DNA from: an uncultured Sphingorhabdus sp.
Lineage (GTDB): Bacteria; Pseudomonadota; Alphaproteobacteria; Sphingomonadales; Sphingomonadaceae
DNA length: 17,807 bases
Assembly (NCBI GenBank): GCA_937873665.1
Contig: CALMYW010000520.1
Location: forward strand, 1-17,807
Direction: 5' to 3'
In this document: piece by piece, positions 8,017-14,723 of the stretch
Numbering within the stretch: the stretch's first letter is position 1
Layout of the letters: each line of letters begins with the position of its first letter
The notes under the pieces: generated by a model
What the model was told of the DNA's origin: nothing
The model's database searches: none
The model's input: only the letters and a program-made list of their open reading frames with translations
Made by a program: the position numbers and the translations under genes

Positions 8017-8573
8017 TTGTTGGTCCAGTCTCCGGGTTGGCCAACTACCGCTGTGCCGATGGCGCGGCCGAGGCGATCACTGAGCGAACCGCCCTTTTGA
8101 ATCACGTCGATGCCGTAGACCGATAGTGAATATCCGCTTTTATACGGAAATAAGCACAGCGTCAGCGACAGTTGTTGGGTTCGCCGGACTTCGCGCTTTG
8201 CGCTCGCGATCCAAACGGCCCCGTTGCATTTCACTTGTGTGAACATTGCGGCTTGCGCCGATCCTGCGATAGCGGCGATGCCCGCGAATGCGGGGTTTTC
8301 GTCAAGTTTGACGAGCTGCATCCTGGCAGGCGTGTCGGGCAATTCGCCCATAACGACCGGCGTGATGGTCTGGGAGTCGGAGACATTCAGTCGCAGGCCG
8401 GCGGTCAATGCCTTGATCATGTCGGCGCGTGGTGATGCCGTCTCGAAATTAAAGATGTGGTAGATTTCCGTAATGCGGCTTGCGTCCTGCGCTGTTGCGG
8501 GTCCGCAGACAGTTGTCGCGAGTGCCGCAGCGAAAATCGCGCGAGTTAATCTCGATTTGTTGGGAAGACTCAT
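7980..8573 (-). pseudogene. secreted protein gene, 3' end cut off by the transposon
   Basis: The native part (8017-8573, about 185 codons) encodes a protein with a signal peptide: positive start MSLPNKSRLTR, hydrophobic core, and an ATA motif with likely cleavage after residue 28. The mature part shows no motif I recognise. It has a long hydrophilic region and a glycine-rich stretch (GGSLSDRLGRAIGTAVVGQP) just before the break. The frame runs into the transposon repeat, which adds about 11 foreign residues and a TAG at 7982-7980. GGAGGAG sits 8 bp before the ATG. It probably acts in the periplasm or outer envelope. The lost C-terminus may make it non-functional. Confidence 0.75.
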
Positions 8574-8601
8574 GGCGACCGCTCCTCCGGTCCAGTGCTT
8601 T

Positions 8602-8635
8602 CATCGAATGCGTTGAAAGTCAACGATGTTCGATG
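8602..8635. promoter_or_regulatory. 34-bp nested dyad upstream of the secreted-protein gene
   Basis: Outer arms CATCGAA and TTCGATG enclose inner arms CGTTG and CAACG around a 5-base loop (AAAGT), with small asymmetric bulges. It lies 29 bp upstream of the start codon at 8573. No T-run follows on either strand, so it is not a standard terminator. An operator or a leader-RNA hairpin is more likely. Confidence 0.5.
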
Positions 8636-8663
8636 TGCGGCGACGAGGAGAGGCGTCTGGTCT

Positions 8664-9242
8664 TTACTTCGTCTGTGCTTGGCTTGGCCAGATGTATCGC
8701 GCTGTGAACTGCCGCGCACCGCACTTGCGGCACGGTCCTCGTATTCGGGACGCCAGTTCGTTGATGCCGGTGGCTGAATTCCCTTTGCGGGTCTGGATGA
8801 GTTTGTCGATGACGCGGCGCGGTGGCATTGCGTGGCGATCTGAGCATATGGCGCAGTTGATCTCAACCAGGGCGGTGCGATCAGTGATGTAGGCGATCAG
8901 CGGTACGCCTCGAGGATAGGTGAGTTGGGGTGGTCTGATTGCGCAGCCGCGCCAATGCGAACATCGCAGGTGCCGCACGAGTTCGATGACGCGCTCTTGT
9001 GCGAGGCCGGCGTCTATGGCTGCCTTAAGGTCGATATCGCAGCGCCGCGTGCATTCTGGTGAACGGCAGTGCGAGGTGGCTGTTTGCTTTCGTTGCCACG
9101 CGGCCAATATGGTTGGGACTTCTTCATAAGAGGAGAGGTCGGCCGAGAGTTGCCAGCCATTTGCCTGATACGGGGCCAGGTCTTCGCGCGTGCGCTGTCT
9201 TTGTATTTCATCGAGTCGTCGGCGACTCATATTGTGGGCCAT
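8664..9242 (-). CDS. cysteine-rich zinc-ribbon-like protein, function unknown
   Basis: This 192-aa protein has nine cysteines in ordered groups. C59, C64 and C68 follow a histidine (HCRSPECTRRC). C94 and C100 sit in LRCSHWRGC. Two CxxC pairs, C130/C133 (INCAIC) and C171/C174 (GPCRKC), would form a zinc ribbon with a 37-residue insert. The N-terminus is basic (SRRRLDEIQRQRTRED). No signal peptide is present, so a cytoplasmic zinc protein binding nucleic acid or protein is likely. The start is uncertain: ATGs at 9242 and 9230 are both usable and neither has a good ribosome site. It precedes the truncated secreted-protein gene on the same strand after 90 bp. I do not recognise the family. Confidence 0.75.
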   Translation of the reverse strand: MAHNMSRRRLDEIQRQRTREDLAPYQANGWQLSADLSSYEEVPTILAAWQRKQTATSHCRSPECTRRCDIDLKAAIDAGLAQERVIELVRHLRCSHWRGCAIRPPQLTYPRGVPLIAYITDRTALVEINCAICSDRHAMPPRRVIDKLIQTRKGNSATGINELASRIRGPCRKCGARQFTARYIWPSQAQTK

Positions 9243-9317
9243 TGGGCGGCGTTAGCGTAGTCAGCGGGGCAAGAACAAGATAAGAACGCGTCGTCAATTC
9301 CCGTTGCCGTGGCGGGA

Positions 9318-9836
9318 TCAGGCTGGGGGCGCTTCAGCATGTGCGTCGGGCTTGTAGTGAAGTTCGTGTGTGTGGAACCAGGTCGTGCCTTCGGCCGAAA
9401 TCCTGAAAGCGCCGCCGCCGAATGCACCTGGAACAGCTTTTGAGCAGGTTTCGGCCCAGGTTACGACGATCGGCAGGCTTTCCTTGATGGTTCGCGCGAA
9501 GAGGTTGGCAACAGGTTCGAAGGCAAATTGTTCGGAATCGCCGGTTACCAAAACGGTGTCGTCGGCCTGTTCGTCGAAGGTGAATTCGGTGTCGAAGGAG
9601 GGCAGGCATGGATCGACGAAGATCGAAAGGAACTCATCGAAGTTGGCGGATCGGCCGTCGGCGGGGTTGGCAAAAGCGTTTCGAAACGCCTCGGACATCC
9701 CGTCCCACTCGGGGCTGAGGTCGCCAATTTCGGGGCCGTTGATGATGCTTAGGGCGCGCAGCGCCTCTTGGAGAAGGTCTGCTTCGCTCTTCGTCACGGA
9801 AAAAGCGAAGGTCGTCATGGTGTAATCGTTCGACAT
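9318..9836 (-). CDS. hypothetical plasmid protein, second gene of a two-gene operon
   Basis: A 172-aa acidic soluble protein of unknown function. It begins MSNDYTMTTFAFSVTKSEAD, then LLQEALRALSIINGPE, a mixed strand-helix pattern. The middle is rich in Asp, Glu and Phe (DTEFTFDEQADDTVLVTGD), and the C-terminus contains FGGGAFRISAEGTTWF. No membrane segment or signal peptide is seen. I chose the ATG at 9836 instead of the in-frame start at 9926 because the latter would overlap the upstream gene by 83 bp. A TGAGG ribosome site for 9836 overlaps the upstream stop codon. It is therefore likely translated together with the gene at 9844-10809, and the products may work as a pair. Confidence 0.75.
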   Translation of the reverse strand: MSNDYTMTTFAFSVTKSEADLLQEALRALSIINGPEIGDLSPEWDGMSEAFRNAFANPADGRSANFDEFLSIFVDPCLPSFDTEFTFDEQADDTVLVTGDSEQFAFEPVANLFARTIKESLPIVVTWAETCSKAVPGAFGGGAFRISAEGTTWFHTHELHYKPDAHAEAPPA

Positions 9837-9843
9837 ATGTGCC

Positions 9844-10809
9844 TCAGTTCGGTTTTGGGTTGTTGTTGATGCGGGCCTCATAGTGGGTGCGGTGGAGGCC
9901 GCAGATATCGTCGGGCGACCAGGCAAGGCTGGATCCGGAGATGAGGTGGCCGTCGGAAGGCATCACCAGAACGGTGCCTTCAATCGGCTCGTCGTGGAAT
10001 GTGCCGTTGATCGGATCGAGGACGCTGAGCCAGCACTTGCTGAAGATGATTGGCGCTGCGAGATCGAGTTCGAAGACGTCCTGCAAGGGAACGATGGCAT
10101 AGAGTGCGAAGATGAAGGTGCGGGAGCAGGCGTTTTCAATGGCCTGATTGAGCTTGTCGGGGGCGACCAATGGTGCTCGGCGGGCACGCATAGGTTTGAG
10201 ACGTTGCCAAGCGGGGTGGCTGTTCTTCGTGTTTTTCCGGAATTGCGAGACGGTGTAGCCGATTTGCGACAGCGCAAACTGCAGGTCGGTGGTGATAGCG
10301 AGCTCTTCTGGGTCGGACCAAGCTTTGTGGCTCTCGATCAGATGATCTTCGAAGGAGAGGCTTTGGGTAAAGGTGAAGAGGAGTTCGCAAGTGTCATATG
10401 AGCTCACCGTGTCAGCAGGAGAGGAGGCATCCGTGGCGGTAACAGCCTCTGCCCAGTGGTCGAACAGCGCATCTGCGACTTCATCTTTGTCGAGGTGATC
10501 GGGAAGCGCCTCGAGATCGGCGCGGAGCTCGGGAAGCGCTTCATGGTACCATGTCTCTTGGGGTTCGGTCGGTGGCAGGAGCTGGTCAATCGGGCTGCTC
10601 GGAGTGGTCTCTCGCTTGGACGATAGAATGGCCTCGGCGATCCGATTTGCGGTTGCGTGGTCGGTTGAACGGTAAGGATCGAAGGGCCAGTTGGTGTGCG
10701 GGTGAGCTGAGACAATCGAGGCGATAAAGCGCGCTCCTTCAGGGGATGTCAGTTTCGCTGTGAATTCGGCGGTGGTTTCGGATTGGGCGAGATTTGCAGG
10801 TATTTGCAT
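9844..10809 (-). CDS. hypothetical plasmid protein, first gene of a two-gene operon
   Basis: A 321-aa acidic protein I do not recognise. The N-terminal third is low-complexity, with many Thr, Ser, Pro and Glu. The region around residues 105-215 looks helical (EALPDHLDKDEVADALFDHW, CELLFTFTQSLSFEDHLIES). The C-terminal third is strand-rich (FIFALYAIVPLQDVFELDLA, EGTVLVMPSDGHLISGSSLA). No signal peptide, catalytic motif or metal cluster is evident. AAGGA lies 7 bp before the ATG at 10809. It is divergent from the lytic transglycosylase and followed 7 bp later by the start of the 9318-9836 gene. It sits in the plasmid backbone between transfer-related genes, so a maintenance or transfer accessory role is conceivable. 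Confidence 0.75.
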   Translation of the reverse strand: MQIPANLAQSETTAEFTAKLTSPEGARFIASIVSAHPHTNWPFDPYRSTDHATANRIAEAILSSKRETTPSSPIDQLLPPTEPQETWYHEALPELRADLEALPDHLDKDEVADALFDHWAEAVTATDASSPADTVSSYDTCELLFTFTQSLSFEDHLIESHKAWSDPEELAITTDLQFALSQIGYTVSQFRKNTKNSHPAWQRLKPMRARRAPLVAPDKLNQAIENACSRTFIFALYAIVPLQDVFELDLAAPIIFSKCWLSVLDPINGTFHDEPIEGTVLVMPSDGHLISGSSLAWSPDDICGLHRTHYEARINNNPKPN

Positions 10810-10939
10810 GGTGAATCCTTATGATCGTTCCCCTGCGTCGCCCTCCTCCTCTCCCGCCCCGGGTTGACTTTTGAGCGTCTTCCGGCGTAACTGGCCGTGC
10901 GAAGTCCCCATCACGCCAGCATCTCGTAGGAGATTTGCT

Positions 10940-11905
10940 GTGCGTTTGATTGCTTTCAGTGCTGCGTTGGCAGCTATTGTTGCCGGGACTTCGGCATTCG
11001 CTCGCGAAGCGGACTTGCTCGATTTTTCGCGGTTACCTGAAATTGCTGCGCAACAATCCTCCGCGGATGGTCGTGATAGCGGGCCGCGTCTTGACGGTCT
11101 TGGGAGCAATCCGTTTGCGCAGGCTGGCGCCGTCGATGGGTCGGTCGTTGATACGATGCGAGCTGATTTCATCAACCGGGGTTTCCGCGATACACAGCCG
11201 CAGCTGCCCCAGCTTCCCGTTCCCGATGTGTCGATACAGCCGACGTTTCGTGAGAACGGTGGCGGTGCTGGGAATTTTGCGATGCCTGGCATTGCCAACG
11301 GTTTTGTCGCTGGACCTGCGACCGGCTCTTTTTCGTATTGCGATGGCGCGAGCTATACACCGACCTGGTGGCTGCATAAGTCGGTCGAGCAGCGACGTGC
11401 TTATTATTTCGATACCGTCGCTTCGATTGCGTGTGAGTACGGGATCCCAACCTCTCTGCTCGATGCGGTGATCGCCCAGGAGTCTGGCTACAAATTTTGG
11501 GCAGTCAGTCATGCCGGCGCGATGGGTATGATGCAGATCATGCCCGGTACGGCTCGTCTTCTGGGGCTCGCATTGCCGTTCGATGCCCTGGCGAACATGC
11601 GTGCTGGCGCGCGTTATCTGAAGCAGCAGCTCGATCGTTTCGGACGTGTTGATCTCGCGCTCGCTGCCTACAATGCTGGACCTGATCGGAAATCGCTGCG
11701 CGCTGGGTACATTCCCAGGATTCCCGAAACGATCAATTATGTGTCGACCATTACGACCAATTGGGCTCGGTTGAGCGATCCTGGTGTTCAGGTGGCAAGC
11801 AATGTCGATCGCGGCGCGATTGCGGCGGCTGCGGTTCGGGCGTCGGGCTACCGAAGTGTCGAGCTTGTGCGTTATGACGGGTTGAACGCGGCAAATCCGA
11901 CATAG
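10940..11905 (+). CDS. periplasmic lytic transglycosylase, SLT domain, transfer-associated
   Basis: A 321-aa SLT-family (VirB1-like) peptidoglycan hydrolase that would open the cell wall for the conjugation apparatus. The GTG at 10940 was chosen because AGGAG lies 7 bp upstream and a clean signal peptide follows (VRLIAFSAALAAIVAGTSAFA, cleaved before READLL). The frame's earlier TTG start at 10871 has no such support. Residues to about 140 are a Pro/Gly/Gln-rich linker. The SLT domain spans about 150-280, with catalytic Glu181 in AQESGYKFWAVSHAGAMGMM, then QIMPGTARLLGL and ALAAYNAGP. Its 3' end overlaps the convergent small membrane protein gene by 34 bp. The target polymer is peptidoglycan; the transfer link is inferred from the neighbouring tra genes. 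Confidence 0.9.
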   Translation: MRLIAFSAALAAIVAGTSAFAREADLLDFSRLPEIAAQQSSADGRDSGPRLDGLGSNPFAQAGAVDGSVVDTMRADFINRGFRDTQPQLPQLPVPDVSIQPTFRENGGGAGNFAMPGIANGFVAGPATGSFSYCDGASYTPTWWLHKSVEQRRAYYFDTVASIACEYGIPTSLLDAVIAQESGYKFWAVSHAGAMGMMQIMPGTARLLGLALPFDALANMRAGARYLKQQLDRFGRVDLALAAYNAGPDRKSLRAGYIPRIPETINYVSTITTNWARLSDPGVQVASNVDRGAIAAAAVRASGYRSVELVRYDGLNAANPT

Positions 11906-12147
11906 TGAGCATAGAGAACGGCGATCGTCATGATGCAAGGGAAGCCGCAAAAATAGCTGAGCTGAAAATGGAGCCAGACGCGCGGTAAGAGCAGGATTTT
12001 TTGCTTCGTAGTCTGGGTGGTGAGGTCCAGCTGTCCGGTTTTGATATCCCAGATGGTTTTGGCAATCGCGCAGGCGGCACAGATTGCCGCGAGCAGGCCC
12101 ACTGCGGCGTAAAGGTTTGTCCAGGCTTCGATCGCTTCTGGCCTCAT
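11872..12147 (-). CDS. small two-TM membrane protein
   Basis: A 91-aa protein with two likely membrane helices: LYAAVGLLAAICAACAIAKT at about residues 12-31 and a second at about 62-84 (LSYFCGFPCIMTIAVLYAHY). A hydrophilic Lys/Thr/Gln-rich loop lies between them. AGGGA lies 6 bp before the ATG at 12147. Its 3' end overlaps the transglycosylase gene on the other strand by 34 bp. It follows repC on the same strand by 29 bp, so it is probably the last gene of the repC transcript. Function is unknown; such proteins near plasmid backbones can be entry-exclusion or toxin-like, but no motif supports either. Confidence 0.6.
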   Translation of the reverse strand: MRPEAIEAWTNLYAAVGLLAAICAACAIAKTIWDIKTGQLDLTTQTTKQKILLLPRVWLHFQLSYFCGFPCIMTIAVLYAHYVGFAAFNPS

Positions 12148-12176
12148 CGCTTTTCCCTAGCATATTCAACACCCGT

Positions 12177-13430
12177 TTACGAGCGGGCATGGTGCGTGCC
12201 TGTCTGTTCGCGGCGGCCCCAGATTGTGGCGCCGAGGTTCAGGTCAGCCCGGTCTGCTGCGTTCAGCATTCCAGCAAAGTAGGACTGGGGGTTGGCCGCG
12301 TTGCGGATTTCCCCGTCGGCCAAATGCTGGGCATAGACGATGACCGCAAAGGGTGCGGCGGTTGGGCCCAATTTGCGCAATGCCTTGGACCACATTTTCT
12401 CATTGAGCCCGGATTGCTGGGCCAAGCTGGCCCCAACATCAACCATGTCCCTTGCGCCTTTCAAGGCGTCGGCCGATACCGGGAAGAGGATTGGGAGCTC
12501 CGACGCTGCGATTTTGCTTGAGGTAAGTCCGAACGGATCCTCCGTTGAAATTTTGGCACCGCCGGTTCCGCTACGCGCCTTCTGGCGGCTCTCTACAGGA
12601 CTCGCAGCTAAATGGGATGTAGAGTGTGTGGTGTCGATCTCGACCCCTTGGAGGGTCGTTTGTTTGGGCAATAGATCCTCGCAAATCGTCTCGAGCGCAG
12701 TGGTGTCACGTTGTTTGAAGGCTGTATGGAGATCTCGCTCAACGGCTTCGATCGCGGCCGATGCCGGGTGTTGGTCAGCTTCAGTGCCCGCTAGGAGTTG
12801 CTTGGCGCCGCGCAAGGCGGCCGATGCGCGGCGTTTGAGCTTGAGACTGGTTTGCTTTCTCGCGATGTAGTCGGATGCAAGCGCGCGGAGTTCGTCGAGA
12901 CGAACGATAAGCGGCAAGAGGCTCAGGCCGTGGCCATAGGGTTTGCCGTCAGCTGTTCGCCGGATTCGGCGGCGGCCGTTCGCCAGTCGGTCATGATCGA
13001 TGATCAGACCGAAAATTCGAAACTCCCTGAGGGTCTTCTTGGTGCGGTCCAGGGAGAGATCGAGGCGGTTGGCGAGGGTTTCGTTCGATCCGCCGTAGAT
13101 CGGTCCGGTTTCGAGATTCGCCCAGTCTGCGCGCGATCCGAGCATGAGAACCAGGGTTTTGAGCTTTCGCCAGATAGTGGGAGTGATGCCCGTTCCGCAG
13201 CCGCGATTGTCGGCGAGCATGTCGATCGTATTGAGCAGATGCTTGTAATTGGCGGTCCCGGTTTTCTCGATGTCGCCGGGCGATGGGGCCGCGCGTGCCC
13301 GGCTCCGTATTGAAGCGGCGTAAGCAAGGCGTTCCCGGTCCACGGACAGCTGCGCGCCGATCGGCAGGTTGGACGTGTTTTCGTTCAGGAGTGCTCCAAT
13401 GTAGGCACCCAGATTTTTGGCAATACTCAT
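12177..13430 (-). CDS. repC: RepC-like plasmid replication initiator
   Basis: This 417-aa protein resembles the RepC (RP-C) initiators of repABC plasmids, which bind an origin inside their own gene. The N-terminal winged-helix region runs over about residues 60-170, with a GPIYGGSNETLANRLDLS helix, then RTKKTLREFRIFGLI, NGRRR and a YGHGLSLLPLIVRLDEL segment. The C-terminal domain at about 330-405 (MWSKALRKLGPTAAPFAVIV, then NPQSYFAGMLNAADRADLNL) matches the RP-C C-terminal layout. A long helical linker separates them. GAGGGAG is 8 bp before the ATG at 13430. Unlike classic repABC, no repA or repB lies upstream; the next gene up is a small RHH protein. The leader contains a strong plus-strand terminator and possible antisense RNA. 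Confidence 0.85.
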   Translation of the reverse strand: MSIAKNLGAYIGALLNENTSNLPIGAQLSVDRERLAYAASIRSRARAAPSPGDIEKTGTANYKHLLNTIDMLADNRGCGTGITPTIWRKLKTLVLMLGSRADWANLETGPIYGGSNETLANRLDLSLDRTKKTLREFRIFGLIIDHDRLANGRRRIRRTADGKPYGHGLSLLPLIVRLDELRALASDYIARKQTSLKLKRRASAALRGAKQLLAGTEADQHPASAAIEAVERDLHTAFKQRDTTALETICEDLLPKQTTLQGVEIDTTHSTSHLAASPVESRQKARSGTGGAKISTEDPFGLTSSKIAASELPILFPVSADALKGARDMVDVGASLAQQSGLNEKMWSKALRKLGPTAAPFAVIVYAQHLADGEIRNAANPQSYFAGMLNAADRADLNLGATIWGRREQTGTHHARS

Positions 13431-13561
13431 CTATCGGCTCCCTCGAGAGGGTCCGGGCGGGACGACAAAAAGGCTCATGCTGAGGTCTAGGCACGTTAAA
13501 AACCATGCCGAGATCAGCACAAAGCACTTGCAATCATGTCGGGAGCAGCTACGTTGGCGGT

Positions 13562-13617
13562 GAGTTTGTTGGTGCTCTACGCACTGCTCCTGGCCGGCCT
13601 AGCCGGCCTCTTTTTTT
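13562..13617 (+). ncRNA. candidate antisense RNA controlling repC
   Basis: A transcript of about 56 nt is predicted, starting some 7 bp after a weak -10 (TACGTT, 13550-13555) and ending at a strong Rho-independent terminator. It would be antisense to the repC leader, 130-190 bp upstream of the repC start. Family knowledge: repABC plasmids encode a counter-transcribed RNA of about 50-60 nt between repB and repC, on the opposite strand, which lowers RepC translation. Size, strand and position all agree. The promoter match is weak, so the 5' end is a guess. Confidence 0.5.
13592..13617 (+). terminator. strong Rho-independent terminator in the repC leader
   Basis: A perfect 7-bp stem GGCCGGC / GCCGGCC with a 3-base loop (CTA) is followed by TC and seven T residues. 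It works only for plus-strand transcription, and no plus-strand gene ends here. It therefore implies a short non-coding transcript antisense to the repC leader. Confidence 0.85.
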
Positions 13618-13775
13618 GGTCCCGTTCCGGTTCCCTCCTTCCTGCAACCTGGGGCGGGTTGCGCGCCATCTTGAGCGGAGTGCTTCAGGCGTGTTGATCC
13701 ACGCGCGAAAAGCGCTTGCCTTTGATTTCGTGTCACGCTAGGAAGGGGTTTGACGATTACCTTCTAGCGTTTCGA

Positions 13776-13805
13776 AAAGGGCTCCGGCGCCAACCGGGGC
13801 CCTTT
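13776..13805 (-). terminator. terminator downstream of the RHH gene
   Basis: A 12-bp stem (AAAGGGCTCCGG / CCGGGGCCCTTT, one mismatch) with a 6-base loop begins 5 bp after the RHH stop codon. On the minus strand the stem ends in CCCTTTT, giving a short U-run, so it probably ends the RHH transcript before the repC leader. It may be weakly bidirectional. Confidence 0.75.
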
Positions 13806-13809
13806 CCGT

Positions 13810-14037
13810 TTATGGCGTTGCCGCAGGCCATTCCAAGACCGTCTTCTGGACAGTCGGATCGGCTAATATGCGGCGGATCAGTTCGGTTCGCGACGGGCAT
13901 CCGTGCCGATCGCGGAGGTCGTCGAGCAGGTCGATTTGTTCCTGGTCTACCCACAATTCCATGCGCGCTTTGCCTTCTCCTGTAAGGCGATCGCGGTGGC
14001 GAATCATTCGGGTGCGAGCGAGTCGAGAATCGTGCAT
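13810..14037 (-). CDS. small ribbon-helix-helix DNA-binding protein
   Basis: A 75-aa protein whose core ARMELWVDQEQIDLLDDLRD, then RHGCPSRTELIRRIL, has the strand-helix-helix pattern of RHH repressors. The strand is at about residues 25-31 and the helices at about 33-43 and 48-57. The ATG at 14037 is preferred; a GTG at 14058 and an internal ATG before ELWVD are alternatives, and none has a strong ribosome site. A dyad, GTCAG-N6-CTGAC, lies at 14041-14056 directly upstream and may be its own operator. A terminator follows the stop by 5 bp. It lies upstream of repC where repA/repB would be in a repABC plasmid, so it may regulate replication or act as a partition adaptor or antitoxin (inference). 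Confidence 0.65.
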   Translation of the reverse strand: MHDSRLARTRMIRHRDRLTGEGKARMELWVDQEQIDLLDDLRDRHGCPSRTELIRRILADPTVQKTVLEWPAATP

Positions 14038-14040
14038 GAT

Positions 14041-14056
14041 GTCAGTAATAGCTGAC
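14041..14056. promoter_or_regulatory. dyad upstream of the RHH gene
   Basis: The 16-bp sequence GTCAGTAATAGCTGAC has 5-bp inverted arms and a central AT match. It abuts the RHH start codon at 14037 and would cover the promoter or leader, the usual position for RHH autoregulation. Binding is inferred. Confidence 0.4.
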
Positions 14057-14100
14057 ACCGACTATAATGCAAGCCGTAACCGGAAACGCTTCTGGAAGGA

Positions 14101-14634
14101 TTATGCGAGCAGCTCGCAGTCAATATTCGCTACGCGGTCGTGATGTTGCAGTAGCATATCAACGCCTCGTTTCATCACTTCATGGATGATCGGCGCTTTT
14201 ATCTCAATATGAATGCCCGTTCGGCACGTCTGTATATGGCAGAAGAATGATTTTACTGCCTCTGCAAGCATAATTACACTGAGGTCATCATAGACATCGA
14301 CACGGCGCATGAAGACCACGCAGATTTTTGCGCGGACGTGATCGATGGCGAGTATCTCGAAGATTTTATCCCGCCGATCATCGGGCAGATGAAGTGTCCT
14401 GGTGATGCACTTGCTCAGCGTTTGTCTCGACAGTCCAAGCTTGGTTGCGAGATCGCCGAAGGTGACCGAGTTCGAGCCCATCTTTTGGTGAATCAGCTCT
14501 TTGTACAGGCGCTGCTCGTCGCAGAGCGGTGGAGCGCCTTCAAAGTCGAATTGGGTTTGTGTCAGGGATTGCTTCGGGATCGTATGGGCCGGAGCGAATG
14601 CCTTGTCAGGCGTGAGGACGGCCACATTGTTCAC
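14101..14634 (-). CDS. HTH-containing protein, probable plasmid regulator
   Basis: A 177-aa protein with a likely HTH at about residues 57-80 (VTFGDLATKLGLSRQTLSKC), followed by a charged helix (DDRRDKIFEIL). The C-terminal half is a mixed domain with no motif I recognise (DVYDDLSVIMLAEAVKSFF, HIEIKAPIIHEVMKRGVDML). The start is a GTG at 14634, with GAAGGT 11 bp upstream, so it is only moderately supported. Its base composition looks lower in GC than neighbouring genes. It is transcribed toward the RHH gene and repC. The neighbourhood suggests control of copy number, partition or transfer, but the sequence does not decide. Confidence 0.65.
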   Translation of the reverse strand: MNNVAVLTPDKAFAPAHTIPKQSLTQTQFDFEGAPPLCDEQRLYKELIHQKMGSNSVTFGDLATKLGLSRQTLSKCITRTLHLPDDRRDKIFEILAIDHVRAKICVVFMRRVDVYDDLSVIMLAEAVKSFFCHIQTCRTGIHIEIKAPIIHEVMKRGVDMLLQHHDRVANIDCELLA

Positions 14635-14723
14635 GAGCGCTGTGTACCTTCAGGGCCGCGCATATCACGCTGGACGCTCTGCGTCGAAGCGCAGCTGTCT
14701 CCGCGTGAATGGTGGCATAACTG

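Larger units (their letters stand above)
13431..13775. promoter_or_regulatory. repC leader, non-coding
   Basis: This 345-bp stretch between repC and the terminator of the RHH gene has no credible gene of its own. It must contain the repC promoter and leader on the minus strand. On the plus strand it holds a weak promoter-like pair (TTGCAA at 13528, TACGTT at 13550, 16-bp gap) and the terminator at 13592-13617. I could not place the repC promoter with confidence. Confidence 0.5.

Noticed and set aside
2856..8026. Target-site duplication around the transposon
   Set aside because: Neither the 5-mers next to the 37-bp repeats nor those shifted by one base match.
11033..12190. 385-aa minus-strand frame opposite the lytic transglycosylase
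   Set aside because: Arg/His/Pro-rich composition typical of a shadow; the plus strand has a signal peptide and SLT motifs.
13505..13741. 78-aa plus-strand frame in the repC leader
   Set aside because: It spans the strong terminator at 13592-13617 and shows no protein-like pattern or ribosome site.
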